Shown here: positions 23,846-32,166 of the stretch, one piece after another | Numbering within the stretch: position 1 is the stretch's first letter | Layout of the letters: each line of letters opens with the position of its first letter | NCBI GenBank assembly: GCA_934456435.1 | Contig: CAKSHH010000005.1 | Location: 62,001 to 126,000, forward strand | Origin: an uncultured Eubacteriales bacterium | GTDB lineage: Bacteria; Bacillota; Clostridia; Oscillospirales; Acutalibacteraceae | Direction of reading: 5' to 3' | Length of the DNA stretch: 64,000 nucleotides | Made by a program: the position numbers and the translations under genes | The notes under the pieces: model-generated | The model's database searches: none | What the model was told of the DNA's origin: nothing | What the model saw: the letters and a program-made list of their open reading frames with translations, nothing else

Positions 23846-24727
23846 TTACAACTGCCAATCCTTTATGTTCTTGACCTCATTAAACATTGTAACATAGCTT
23901 TCATGGCGTGATTTTTCTATTTTTCCGTTGCGAACAGCCTCAACTATTTGACAGCCCTTGTCATTAACATGGGCACATGATGAAAACTTACATTTACCGA
24001 GGTATTCGGCAAAATCAGGAAAGCAATCTGCAAGCTCATCCTTTCTTATGAGGTCGTTTGTTTCAAAATCCAGCGACGAAAAGCCGGGTGTGTCGGCAAT
24101 ATATCCGTTGCCGAAAGGATAGAGCTCAACGTGACGTGTTGTGTGGCGTCCGCGGCCGAGCTTGCGGCTTATTTCGCCCGTCTCAAGCTCCATACCTGGA
24201 AAAATACGGTTGATGAGCGACGATTTACCGACGCCCGAATTGCCCGTAAAAACGCTGATTCCGTTTTCAAGGCATTGCTTGACATCTTCGACGCCCTCTC
24301 CTGTTTCGTTGGAAACAGAGAAAACGCTGAATCCGGCATTTTTATAGATTTCCGTGTATTCGTCCGCCGAGCTTAAATCGTCTTTTGTAAAGACTATGAT
24401 AGGCTTTACGCCCTTAAAAACGGCAACGACGGTCAATCGGTCAATAATAAGAAGATTCGGTTTCGGGTCGCAGGTTGAAGATACTATAACTAACTTATCA
24501 ACATTTGCAACGGGAGGACGGTTAAAAAAATTCTTTCTTTCGTGGATTCTGTCGATTGAATTTTTGTTGTTTTCATCCACCGAAATCGTGACATTATCAC
24601 CTGCCAGCGGAATTATTTTTTCCTTGCGGAATACTCCCCTGGCTTTACATTCATATATTTTTTTATCAGCGGCCTCCACGTAGTAGAAGCCGCCGATTCC
24701 TTTAAGAATAGTTCCGTTGATTTCCAA
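23846..24727 (-). CDS. rsgA: Ribosome small-subunit GTPase RsgA
   Basis: A 293-residue circularly permuted GTPase that checks late 30S subunit assembly. An N-terminal OB fold (1-65) is followed by the permuted GTPase motifs (FTKDD, then GNSGVGKSSL, then DTPGFSS) and a C-terminal zinc finger (CKFSSCAH ... C). Start is TTG 24727 with GGAGAA upstream, overlapping the region of the prkC stop (24730). It is in the conserved prpC-prkC-rsgA order; the rpe and thiN genes that follow in Bacillus are missing. Confidence 0.96.
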   Translation of the reverse strand: MEINGTILKGIGGFYYVEAADKKIYECKARGVFRKEKIIPLAGDNVTISVDENNKNSIDRIHERKNFFNRPPVANVDKLVIVSSTCDPKPNLLIIDRLTVVAVFKGVKPIIVFTKDDLSSADEYTEIYKNAGFSVFSVSNETGEGVEDVKQCLENGISVFTGNSGVGKSSLINRIFPGMELETGEISRKLGRGRHTTRHVELYPFGNGYIADTPGFSSLDFETNDLIRKDELADCFPDFAEYLGKCKFSSCAHVNDKGCQIVEAVRNGKIEKSRHESYVTMFNEVKNIKDWQL

Positions 24728-24729
24728 AA

Positions 24730-26895
24730 TTATTCTCCGAAAGTAAGATTTATTGTTTTATCAATTGAGACGGTGACGCCGCCCAAAGGTTCCTGTACTA
24801 TTACATAGCCTGTTTTGTCGTTTCCCGAAACAACATTAACGTGCTTGAAGCCTGCACGGCGAAGCGCATCAATAGCTTCGGTGTAGGTGTCGCCCGTTAC
24901 GTCCGGTACAGGCGCTTCTGTCGGAACGGTTGTATCGGGCTCGCTGATATATTCGTATGTCGAAATGTTTGTTTCGGCAACAGGTGAAGCTGTGAAGTTG
25001 ATGTTGCTCTTGTAAATAAGCTTGCCGTCAACGAAAACCTTGAATACGGAAGTTGCTTCATGTCCCGTAACCTTAACCTTAATCAGAGAACCGTCAAGTC
25101 TTGTGTACTGGTTGTAAATTGTCGCATCGTCAAGTGTAACTGTAACATTTCCGCTTGCGTCAACACTCGGAAGTCTGATTTCAATTTCCTTGGATTGCTC
25201 AACAAGCTTGCCCTTGCTGACGGTAATTACAACATTTGAACCCTGCGGAATTTTTGAGCCGCGGAATGTGTTGGAAATGACATATCCGCTCTTTATTGTG
25301 TCGTTGTATTCGTAGTTTGCCGTTACCGTAAAGCCAGACGAGGTAAGAACTTTCTTGGCGCTTGCTTCGTCAAGGTTGGATACATCGGGAACGCTTATAA
25401 GCTTTTCCTTGGTCTCGTCATAAGAAACATACTCTATCGTAACGGTTGAGCCGCTTGATACCTTGTTGCCGCCCTTAGGATTTATGCTGACAATGGTTCC
25501 CGCCGGAATACCGACGTAATCCTTTTGCTCGACTTCCTTTTCCTTGACCTTAAAGCCGAGGTCGTTCAGCTTTGTAACCGCCGCAACGTAATCCGTTCCG
25601 ACAAGGTTATCAGGAATTTCGACAAGCTCTGTGCTTGTTGCAACTGTCAGTTGGATTTTTACCTTTTTCGGGTCAAATTTTGTGCCCTTTTCTGGACTCT
25701 GCTTGAGAATCTCGTTCGGTGTTGCAGACGGGTCTACCTGCTCAGTTACCTCAAACACATATTTGGGGTACTGAGTTTTAAATTCCTCTTCATCATAAAT
25801 CTGACCGACAAAGTTCGGCATTTTTTCCTTTGCGTTGCCTGTCAGATATCCGAAGTGGAAGAGCAATCCGAACGAAACGCCGAGAACAACAACCAGCGCC
25901 GCGATAATTCCGATAAGAATCGGAATGGTTCTGTTCTTAACGACAGGTGCGTCGTCATCGTCGCTGTCATTTGCGCCGACGGGTTCAATCGGTTTGATAG
26001 TTCCCGTAATATTCGGAAGATATTTTGTCGGCTCTGTATTTTTGTAGTCGTAATCAAATGTAATAGACGGATTTCGTCTGAACTCCTCAAGATCAAGGAG
26101 CATTTCCGCAGCCGACTGATACCTGTCATTTACGTTTTTCTGCATCGCCTTGAGAACGATCTGCTCAAGACCGACAGGAATTGACGGATTGATATCGCGT
26201 GGCTTGACGGGATCCTGCTGAAGCTGCATTATCGCAACCGAAACCGTGTTATCCGATTCAAACGGAAGCTTGCCCGTGAGCATTTCGTATAGCATTACGC
26301 CAACGGAATAAATATCCGCCTTATCGTCCGTGACATCACCGCGCGCCTGTTCGGGGCTGATGTAATGAACAGAACCGATCGTCGAATCGGTCATCGTCCT
26401 TGTTTCACTGCGAGAAAATCTTGCGATTCCGAAATCGGTGACCTTGATCGCACCGTTTTCAAGAAGCATTATGTTCTGCGGTTTGATGTCGCGGTGAACT
26501 ATTCCCTTGTCATGGGCGTGCTGAAGCGCGCGCAGAATCTGTGTGACAAAGAAAACAGCTTCCTTGTAATTGATAACACCCTGCTGCTGGATATATTCCT
26601 TGAGGGTGATGCCGTCAACGCACTCCATTACAATATACTGAATCTTGTCGCCGTAGCTGACGTCATAAACCTTGACAATATTTGGATGTGAAAGAACCGC
26701 AATAGCCTTGCTCTCGTTCTTAAAGCGGCGTCTGAACTCCTCGTTGGCAAGAAATTCCTCTTTGAGAATTTTTACCGCGACGGTTCTGTCGTCGATGTTG
26801 TCATAAGCCTTATAAACAACAGCCATACCGCCGACGCCGATTATTTCCTGAATTTCATATCTTGAATCGAGTCTTTTTCCAACATAATTTTCCAT
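24730..26895 (-). CDS. prkC: PASTA-domain serine/threonine kinase PrkC
   Basis: A 721-residue Hanks-type kinase that senses peptidoglycan fragments. The kinase domain (about 10-270) has GVGGMAVVYKA, the catalytic Lys in VAVKIL, HRDIKPQN and DFG. A transmembrane helix lies near 345-370. Three PASTA repeats follow, then a roughly 100-residue beta-rich insert, then a fourth C-terminal PASTA repeat. ATG 26895 follows AGAAGGGAA. It lies 19 bases after the cognate phosphatase prpC. In spore formers this kinase also acts in germination. Confidence 0.95.
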   Translation of the reverse strand: MENYVGKRLDSRYEIQEIIGVGGMAVVYKAYDNIDDRTVAVKILKEEFLANEEFRRRFKNESKAIAVLSHPNIVKVYDVSYGDKIQYIVMECVDGITLKEYIQQQGVINYKEAVFFVTQILRALQHAHDKGIVHRDIKPQNIMLLENGAIKVTDFGIARFSRSETRTMTDSTIGSVHYISPEQARGDVTDDKADIYSVGVMLYEMLTGKLPFESDNTVSVAIMQLQQDPVKPRDINPSIPVGLEQIVLKAMQKNVNDRYQSAAEMLLDLEEFRRNPSITFDYDYKNTEPTKYLPNITGTIKPIEPVGANDSDDDDAPVVKNRTIPILIGIIAALVVVLGVSFGLLFHFGYLTGNAKEKMPNFVGQIYDEEEFKTQYPKYVFEVTEQVDPSATPNEILKQSPEKGTKFDPKKVKIQLTVATSTELVEIPDNLVGTDYVAAVTKLNDLGFKVKEKEVEQKDYVGIPAGTIVSINPKGGNKVSSGSTVTIEYVSYDETKEKLISVPDVSNLDEASAKKVLTSSGFTVTANYEYNDTIKSGYVISNTFRGSKIPQGSNVVITVSKGKLVEQSKEIEIRLPSVDASGNVTVTLDDATIYNQYTRLDGSLIKVKVTGHEATSVFKVFVDGKLIYKSNINFTASPVAETNISTYEYISEPDTTVPTEAPVPDVTGDTYTEAIDALRRAGFKHVNVVSGNDKTGYVIVQEPLGGVTVSIDKTINLTFGE

Positions 26896-26914
26896 AAACA
26901 GATTCCCTTCTGAA

Positions 26915-27643
26915 TTACTCACATACGGTGACAACGGTTATGTTGTCGCCGCCGCCGTTTTCATTAGCAAGATCAACAAGCTTATCGGCAATATTGTATC
27001 TATCCTCGTTTTTACAAACTTCAAAAATATCTTCATCATCAACATAGTTAGTAAGTCCGTCTGTGCAGAGAAGAACTATGTCTCCGTCGTTAAGCTGTTC
27101 CTGAGAGTAATCGATTCTGACCTCAGGGTCAACTCCGAGAGCCCTTGTAATAACATTCTTCTTCGGGTGATCCTTTGCCTCTTCGGGAGAAATCTCACCC
27201 TTGTCTATCATAAGCTGAACGACCGAATGATCTGTCGTTATCTGAACAATTCCGGAATCGGAAACAACGTAAATTCGGGAATCACCGACATTGGCAAGAT
27301 AAAGCGTATCGGAGTTTCTGACCGCGATTACAACGGTTGTACCCATGCCCTGGAGCTCTTCGTTTCCGCGTGCCATGGTATAAAGAGTAATGTTTGCGGC
27401 TTCGACCGCCGAAACAAGCAGATGCTTTATTGAGTTGTCATTCATACCGATGTGATATCCGGATTTAAGCTTATCCGAAATCACTCTTACTGCGGCTTCG
27501 CTGGCAACATTTCCGCCGTTTGCACCGCCCATGCCGTCACAGACAACTGCCCATGAGACCTCTGAGGTGAGATCACTTGCGGCATAGGAGTCCTGGTTGC
27601 TTGAGCGAACCTTTCCGACGTCTGTTTTTGCCGAAATCTTCAT
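26915..27643 (-). CDS. prpC: PP2C-type serine/threonine phosphatase PrpC
   Basis: A 242-residue Mn/Mg-dependent phosphatase that reverses PrkC phosphorylation. PP2C metal motifs are intact: RSSNQDSY near the N-terminus, VCDGMGGANGG, and LCTDGLTNYV with GGGDNITVV at the C-terminus. ATG 27643 follows AAGGAGGG and overlaps the rlmN stop by four bases (ATGA). Confidence 0.96.
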   Translation of the reverse strand: MKISAKTDVGKVRSSNQDSYAASDLTSEVSWAVVCDGMGGANGGNVASEAAVRVISDKLKSGYHIGMNDNSIKHLLVSAVEAANITLYTMARGNEELQGMGTTVVIAVRNSDTLYLANVGDSRIYVVSDSGIVQITTDHSVVQLMIDKGEISPEEAKDHPKKNVITRALGVDPEVRIDYSQEQLNDGDIVLLCTDGLTNYVDDEDIFEVCKNEDRYNIADKLVDLANENGGGDNITVVTVCE

Positions 27644-28698
27644 TTGTTTCCCTCCTTTTCGGAATTTTCTCTGCTGTGTCTGCTCCTTAATTGACCGCAC
27701 GAAGCGTCAATGTCGGAGCCGAGACTGCGTCTGACCGTAGCATTGATTCCACGGGAATTTAATATTTGAATAAACCTTTCCAGCCTTTGCGCCGTACTTC
27801 GTTTATGCTTGCTTTCCACAATTTCATTTGCAGGGATAAGATTAACATGACAGAGCATTCCTTTGAGCAGTTCCGCAAGCTCATAAGCGCACTCGTCGCT
27901 GTCGTTGACGTCCTTGATCATAGCATATTCAAAGGAAATGCGCCTTGATGTACGCTTTGTGTACTCGCTGCAGGCTTCGATAAGCTCTTCAATCGGGTAC
28001 TTGCGGTTGATCGGCATAACCTCCGAACGCATCCTGTTATTTGGTGCGTGCAGGGAAACCGAAAGAGTGAGCTGAAGATGTCTGTCCATAAGCTCATATA
28101 TTTTCGGAACAACTCCGCAGGTTGAAAGCGATATATTGCGAAGCGAAAGATTGAGTCCGTCGCTGTCTCCGACAAGCTCAAGAAAACGCATTGCGTTATC
28201 AAAATTGTCGAGCGGTTCGCCCATTCCCATCATTACGACATGGGAAACGCGAATATTCATATCTCTTTGCGCCGCATGAATCTGTCCGATCATTTCGGAC
28301 GGATAAAGGCTTCTCACACAGCCGCTTTTGGTTGAAGCGCAAAAGACACAGCCCATTTTACAGCCGACCTGCGATGAAATGCAAAGCGTGTAACCGTATT
28401 TATATTTCATCAAAACCGATTCAATAAAATTTCCGTCGCTGAGCCTGAACAGATACTTGACCGTTCCGTCAATCTTCGAAACCTGTTTCAGCTCGATCTC
28501 GCAGTATCTTATCGGATACTTTTCACTCAGAACTTTTCTCAAATCTTTTGAAATATTCGTCATTTCCGAATAGTCCATTGCGCCGCGCAGCTGGAGCCAT
28601 TGAAATATTTGCTTTGCTCTGAATTTCGGAAGTCCGAGCTCATTGACAACTTTCTCCACTTCGGGAAGCGTCATTGACTTAATGTCGTATGACTGCAA
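27640..28698 (-). CDS. rlmN: 23S rRNA adenine-2503 C2-methyltransferase RlmN
   Basis: A 352-residue radical SAM methyltransferase that methylates A2503 of 23S rRNA and A37 of some tRNAs. The cluster motif CKMGCVFC (CX3CX2C) is near residue 120, and the conserved Cys that accepts the methyl intermediate lies in the C-terminal region (DASCGQLR). Start is TTG 28698 with GGATG upstream. It is 12 bases after rsmB. Confidence 0.95.
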   Translation of the reverse strand: MQSYDIKSMTLPEVEKVVNELGLPKFRAKQIFQWLQLRGAMDYSEMTNISKDLRKVLSEKYPIRYCEIELKQVSKIDGTVKYLFRLSDGNFIESVLMKYKYGYTLCISSQVGCKMGCVFCASTKSGCVRSLYPSEMIGQIHAAQRDMNIRVSHVVMMGMGEPLDNFDNAMRFLELVGDSDGLNLSLRNISLSTCGVVPKIYELMDRHLQLTLSVSLHAPNNRMRSEVMPINRKYPIEELIEACSEYTKRTSRRISFEYAMIKDVNDSDECAYELAELLKGMLCHVNLIPANEIVESKHKRSTAQRLERFIQILNSRGINATVRRSLGSDIDASCGQLRSRHSRENSEKEGNK

Positions 28699-28710
28699 AG
28701 AAACACATCC

Positions 28711-30012
28711 TTACCTGATACGTTTGATTTTTGAAATAAAGAATCCATCACAGCCGTGTATGTGCGGCATCAACGTAACATAATCCGTTTCACCGTTGTA
28801 ACGCTTGAGCTCCGGCAAAACCTTGACACTTTCAAAATCATTGTGTTCACTCAGGAATTTTTCAATAATTTTTTCGTTTTCATCGGGATTCAACGAACAG
28901 GTTGAATAAACCAATTCACCGCCGATTTTCAAATAATTGCTTGAAACACACAGTATAGCATACTGCAAATCACCGAGTTTGTCAACTTCGTCGGATTTCT
29001 TGTACCTGATTTCAGGCTTTTTTCGTATTACTCCGAGCCCTGAGCACGGCACATCGCAGAGGATTTTATCGACTTTGGGAATCGAAGCATTATATGCCGA
29101 ACCGTCGTTGAGCATGGTTTCTATGTTTGTCAGTCCGAGCCGATCCGCACCGTCTTTAATCAGCTTCAATCGGTGCTCATAGATGTCACAGGAAAGCACT
29201 TTTCCGCTGTTTTTCATCATTTCGGCAAGTGTAAAACTCTTTCCTCCGGGTGCGGCGCATAGATCAATAACCGTGTCGACCGGTCGGACACAGAGCGCTT
29301 TGCAGCAAAGCTGTGAAGCCGTATCCTGAACGTGAAAAAGACCTTTTTTATAGCAGTTTGTTTTATGTACCGCCCCTCCGCTTTTCAAAACAAGAGAATC
29401 GGCGGCTTTCGGATTTTCTTCGGCTTCAAAGCCCTCCGAACTTAACAATTCGATAAGGTCATTTGAATCTGTCTTTTCGGTATTGACGCGGAGCACTGTT
29501 TCAACAGCGCCGAAAGATGCTTCGAGGATTTTCTCGGCATTTTCCGTGCCGTAGCTTTTCTCCCACATTTCACAAAGCCATTCGGGAGCTGAAAATTTAA
29601 CACTCATACTTCCGTCTGTTTTCAGTCCGTTTGCGGCAATCTTTCGCAAAACTGCATTTACAAGACCGCCGGCAAATGCCGCACCGTTCTTTTTAACAAG
29701 GGTTACGCTTTCGTTGACAGCCGCGGAATCGGGAATCTTATCCATAAAAAGTATCTGATATGCGCCGATTCTCAGCGCCGTCAGCGCCTGTGGTTTAAGC
29801 TTTTTTAATGGCTGAGACAGGTAAAGCCCGATGTTGTAATCAAGCGTAATACGGCGTTCAATCACACCGTAAACAAGAGCGGAGGCAAGTTTCTTTTCTT
29901 TTGTGTCGATATTTGATTTATCGAGCACAGCGTCAAGCGCAAGATTTGAATATGAGCCGTCACGCTGTATTTTGTTGAGTATTTCAAAAGCTGTTTGTCG
30001 GGCTGATTTCAT
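28711..30012 (-). CDS. rsmB: 16S rRNA m5C967 methyltransferase RsmB
   Basis: A 433-residue protein with an N-terminal NusB-like RNA-binding domain (to about 140) and a C-terminal SAM-dependent methyltransferase domain with DLCAAPGGK, the catalytic DVPCSGLGV and STCSLNPDENE. It methylates C967 of 16S rRNA. ATG 30012 with AAGGA is preferred to a longer frame that would overlap the upstream peptidase gene. Confidence 0.95.
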   Translation of the reverse strand: MKSARQTAFEILNKIQRDGSYSNLALDAVLDKSNIDTKEKKLASALVYGVIERRITLDYNIGLYLSQPLKKLKPQALTALRIGAYQILFMDKIPDSAAVNESVTLVKKNGAAFAGGLVNAVLRKIAANGLKTDGSMSVKFSAPEWLCEMWEKSYGTENAEKILEASFGAVETVLRVNTEKTDSNDLIELLSSEGFEAEENPKAADSLVLKSGGAVHKTNCYKKGLFHVQDTASQLCCKALCVRPVDTVIDLCAAPGGKSFTLAEMMKNSGKVLSCDIYEHRLKLIKDGADRLGLTNIETMLNDGSAYNASIPKVDKILCDVPCSGLGVIRKKPEIRYKKSDEVDKLGDLQYAILCVSSNYLKIGGELVYSTCSLNPDENEKIIEKFLSEHNDFESVKVLPELKRYNGETDYVTLMPHIHGCDGFFISKIKRIR

Positions 30013-30022
30013 ATTTTTATCC

Positions 30023-30745
30023 TTAGTTTCTTCTTGAATTTCCGAGTAATCTGGAGGCGTAATAAATGAGGTTAATAAGCGCGGTGGCAAGTGCGGCAAC
30101 ATAAGTGAGCGCCGCCGCTGTCAAAACTCTTCTTGCTCCGTTATATTCGTCACCAGCAAGCATTCCCGTGTCCTCGATAACACGCAGGGCACGTTTGCTG
30201 GCATTAAACTCCACAGGCAGGGTAACAAACTGGAACAATGAAACAAGTCCGTAAAGCAAAAGTCCGGCAATAATAATATAGTAACCGAACGGTGCGTTTG
30301 AAAGGTATGCAAGAAAATATCCCGCAAAAGCAATTATAAGACCGAAACGCGAACCGAAATTGGTAACAGGTACAAGAGCGGATCTTATTTTGTTCGGCAG
30401 ATAATCTTCTGCATGCTGAGCCGCATGACCTGCTTCGTGACAGGCAATTCCGACAGCGGCAACCGATGAGGAATTATATACCTTTTCGGAAAGTCTGATA
30501 ACCTTTTCATTGGGAGAATAGTGGTCGGTCAGCTCTCCCCTGCACGGCTCGATTCGGACGTCTGTAATGCCGTAGTGCTTCAAAATAAGCTGTGCAGCCG
30601 CGGCACCCGTAAGTCCTCTTGAATTTCTGATTTTAGAATACTTGGAATATGTTGTTTTAACTCGAATCTGCGCCCAAAGTGCAAAAATAAGCACGGGAGC
30701 GGCAAAAATCAAATAGCGTATATATTCCGAAAACGAATAAATCAT
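30023..30745 (-). CDS. YugP-like membrane zinc metallopeptidase
   Basis: A 240-residue membrane protein with an N-terminal helix, a zinc-binding HEAGHAAQH motif near residue 100 and three or four C-terminal hydrophobic segments, matching the YugP family. Substrates are unknown. It is inserted between fmt and rsmB, which are adjacent in Bacillus, and is 9 bases after fmt. Confidence 0.88.
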   Translation of the reverse strand: MIYSFSEYIRYLIFAAPVLIFALWAQIRVKTTYSKYSKIRNSRGLTGAAAAQLILKHYGITDVRIEPCRGELTDHYSPNEKVIRLSEKVYNSSSVAAVGIACHEAGHAAQHAEDYLPNKIRSALVPVTNFGSRFGLIIAFAGYFLAYLSNAPFGYYIIIAGLLLYGLVSLFQFVTLPVEFNASKRALRVIEDTGMLAGDEYNGARRVLTAAALTYVAALATALINLIYYASRLLGNSRRN

Positions 30746-30754
30746 AACATCACC

Positions 30755-31681
30755 TTAGTCAAAAAATTCCCCGATCTCGATTCTATGACCCCTCAAAAAA
30801 TCGGCGCAATTCATTGCTTTCTTTCCCTCGGCTTGGATAACAAGAATTTTTACCGCATTGCCGTCTCCGCAGCAAACGGTAAGTCCGTCATCGTTGCCGA
30901 CAATTTCACCGGGCTTACCATTAGCTTTTCCTGCCGAAACAGTCTTATGAACCTTGTATATTTTACCGCCGAGAGAGGCTGTCGCAACAGGCCACGGTGA
31001 AAGTCCTCTGACCTGATTATGGATTTCGAAAGCAGACTTTGTCCAGTTGATCGGGCAAAGCTCTTTTGAAAGCATCGGCGCATAATTTGAAAGTGAATCG
31101 TCCTGTTTTTCTCTTGTGAGAGTTCCGTTTTCAATTTTTGAAATCGTCTGCGACATAACCTCAGCGCCGAGAACGGAAAGACGGTCGTGCAGCTCGCCAG
31201 CCGTCATATTTTCACCGATTTCGGTTTCCGCTTTGATAAGCATATCGCCTGTGTCAAGTCCTGCGTCCATTTGCATTGATGTAACACCGCTCACCTTTTC
31301 TCCGTTGAGGACGCACCATTGAATCGGCGCGGCTCCCCTGTATCTCGGAAGCAAGGAAGCGTGAATGTTCACACAGCCGTATTTCGGGCGGTCGAGAATG
31401 TCCTGCGGAATGATTTTGCCGTAAGCAACAACAATAATCAGTTCGGGATCAAGCTTATCAATGATTTCATAAGCTGTTCCGTCGCGCATTTTTGTCGGCT
31501 GAAAAACAGGAATGTTGTTTTCGACAGCCTTTTCCTTGACGGGCGGAAACTGCATTTTATGCCCTCTGCCCTTCGGCTTGTCGGGCTGAGTAAACACTCC
31601 GACAACGTCATGACCGTCTTTTATAAGTCTGTCAAGGCACGGAACGGCAAATTCCGGCGTACCCATAAAAACTATTCTCAT
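30755..31681 (-). CDS. fmt: Methionyl-tRNA formyltransferase
   Basis: A 308-residue enzyme that formylates initiator Met-tRNA using 10-formyl-THF. The catalytic HASLLPRYRGAAPIQW motif and the C-terminal tRNA-binding OB domain are present. It lies 14 bases after def, the deformylase that removes the same formyl group. Confidence 0.97.
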   Translation of the reverse strand: MRIVFMGTPEFAVPCLDRLIKDGHDVVGVFTQPDKPKGRGHKMQFPPVKEKAVENNIPVFQPTKMRDGTAYEIIDKLDPELIIVVAYGKIIPQDILDRPKYGCVNIHASLLPRYRGAAPIQWCVLNGEKVSGVTSMQMDAGLDTGDMLIKAETEIGENMTAGELHDRLSVLGAEVMSQTISKIENGTLTREKQDDSLSNYAPMLSKELCPINWTKSAFEIHNQVRGLSPWPVATASLGGKIYKVHKTVSAGKANGKPGEIVGNDDGLTVCCGDGNAVKILVIQAEGKKAMNCADFLRGHRIEIGEFFD

Positions 31682-31695
31682 ACTAACCGCCTTTC

Positions 31696-32154
31696 TCAGT
31701 CACTCTCAAGCTCTCCGACAAGGTGGCTGGTGTAAAGTATTCCGTCAAGGTGGTCTATCTCGTGGCAGAAGCACCTTGCTTTGAGGTCGGAACCTTTATA
31801 CAGGCACCATTTACCCTCACGGTTCTGAGCCTTAACCATAACGGTTTTCGGACGCTCAGTTATTCCAAACTTTCCGGGGAGTGAAAGACAGCCCTCCTGC
31901 TCGTGCTGCAATTCTGGTGATCTGTCCGTAATTTCGGGATTGATAAGCTCAAGGTAACCGTCGCCGCAGTCCATTACAACAACTCTTCTGAGTATACCGA
32001 CCTGCACGGCGGCGAGGCCTGCGCCCTTTTCCTTGTAAAGTGTATCTTTCATATCGTCAAGCAAGGTGTAAAGCCTGCTGTCAAATTTTTCAACAGGACG
32101 GCTTTTCTTGGTGAGGATCGGATCTCCGAATTTAACAATATTTCTTATTGCCAT
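31696..32154 (-). CDS. def: Peptide deformylase
   Basis: A 152-residue iron/zinc hydrolase that removes the formyl group from nascent proteins. All three motifs are intact: GAGLAAVQVG, EGCLSLPG and CHEIDHLDG, which together supply the Cys and two His metal ligands and the catalytic Glu. It lies 12 bases after priA. Confidence 0.97.
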   Translation of the reverse strand: MAIRNIVKFGDPILTKKSRPVEKFDSRLYTLLDDMKDTLYKEKGAGLAAVQVGILRRVVVMDCGDGYLELINPEITDRSPELQHEQEGCLSLPGKFGITERPKTVMVKAQNREGKWCLYKGSDLKARCFCHEIDHLDGILYTSHLVGELESD

Positions 32155-32166
32155 AGTTTTACCTTC

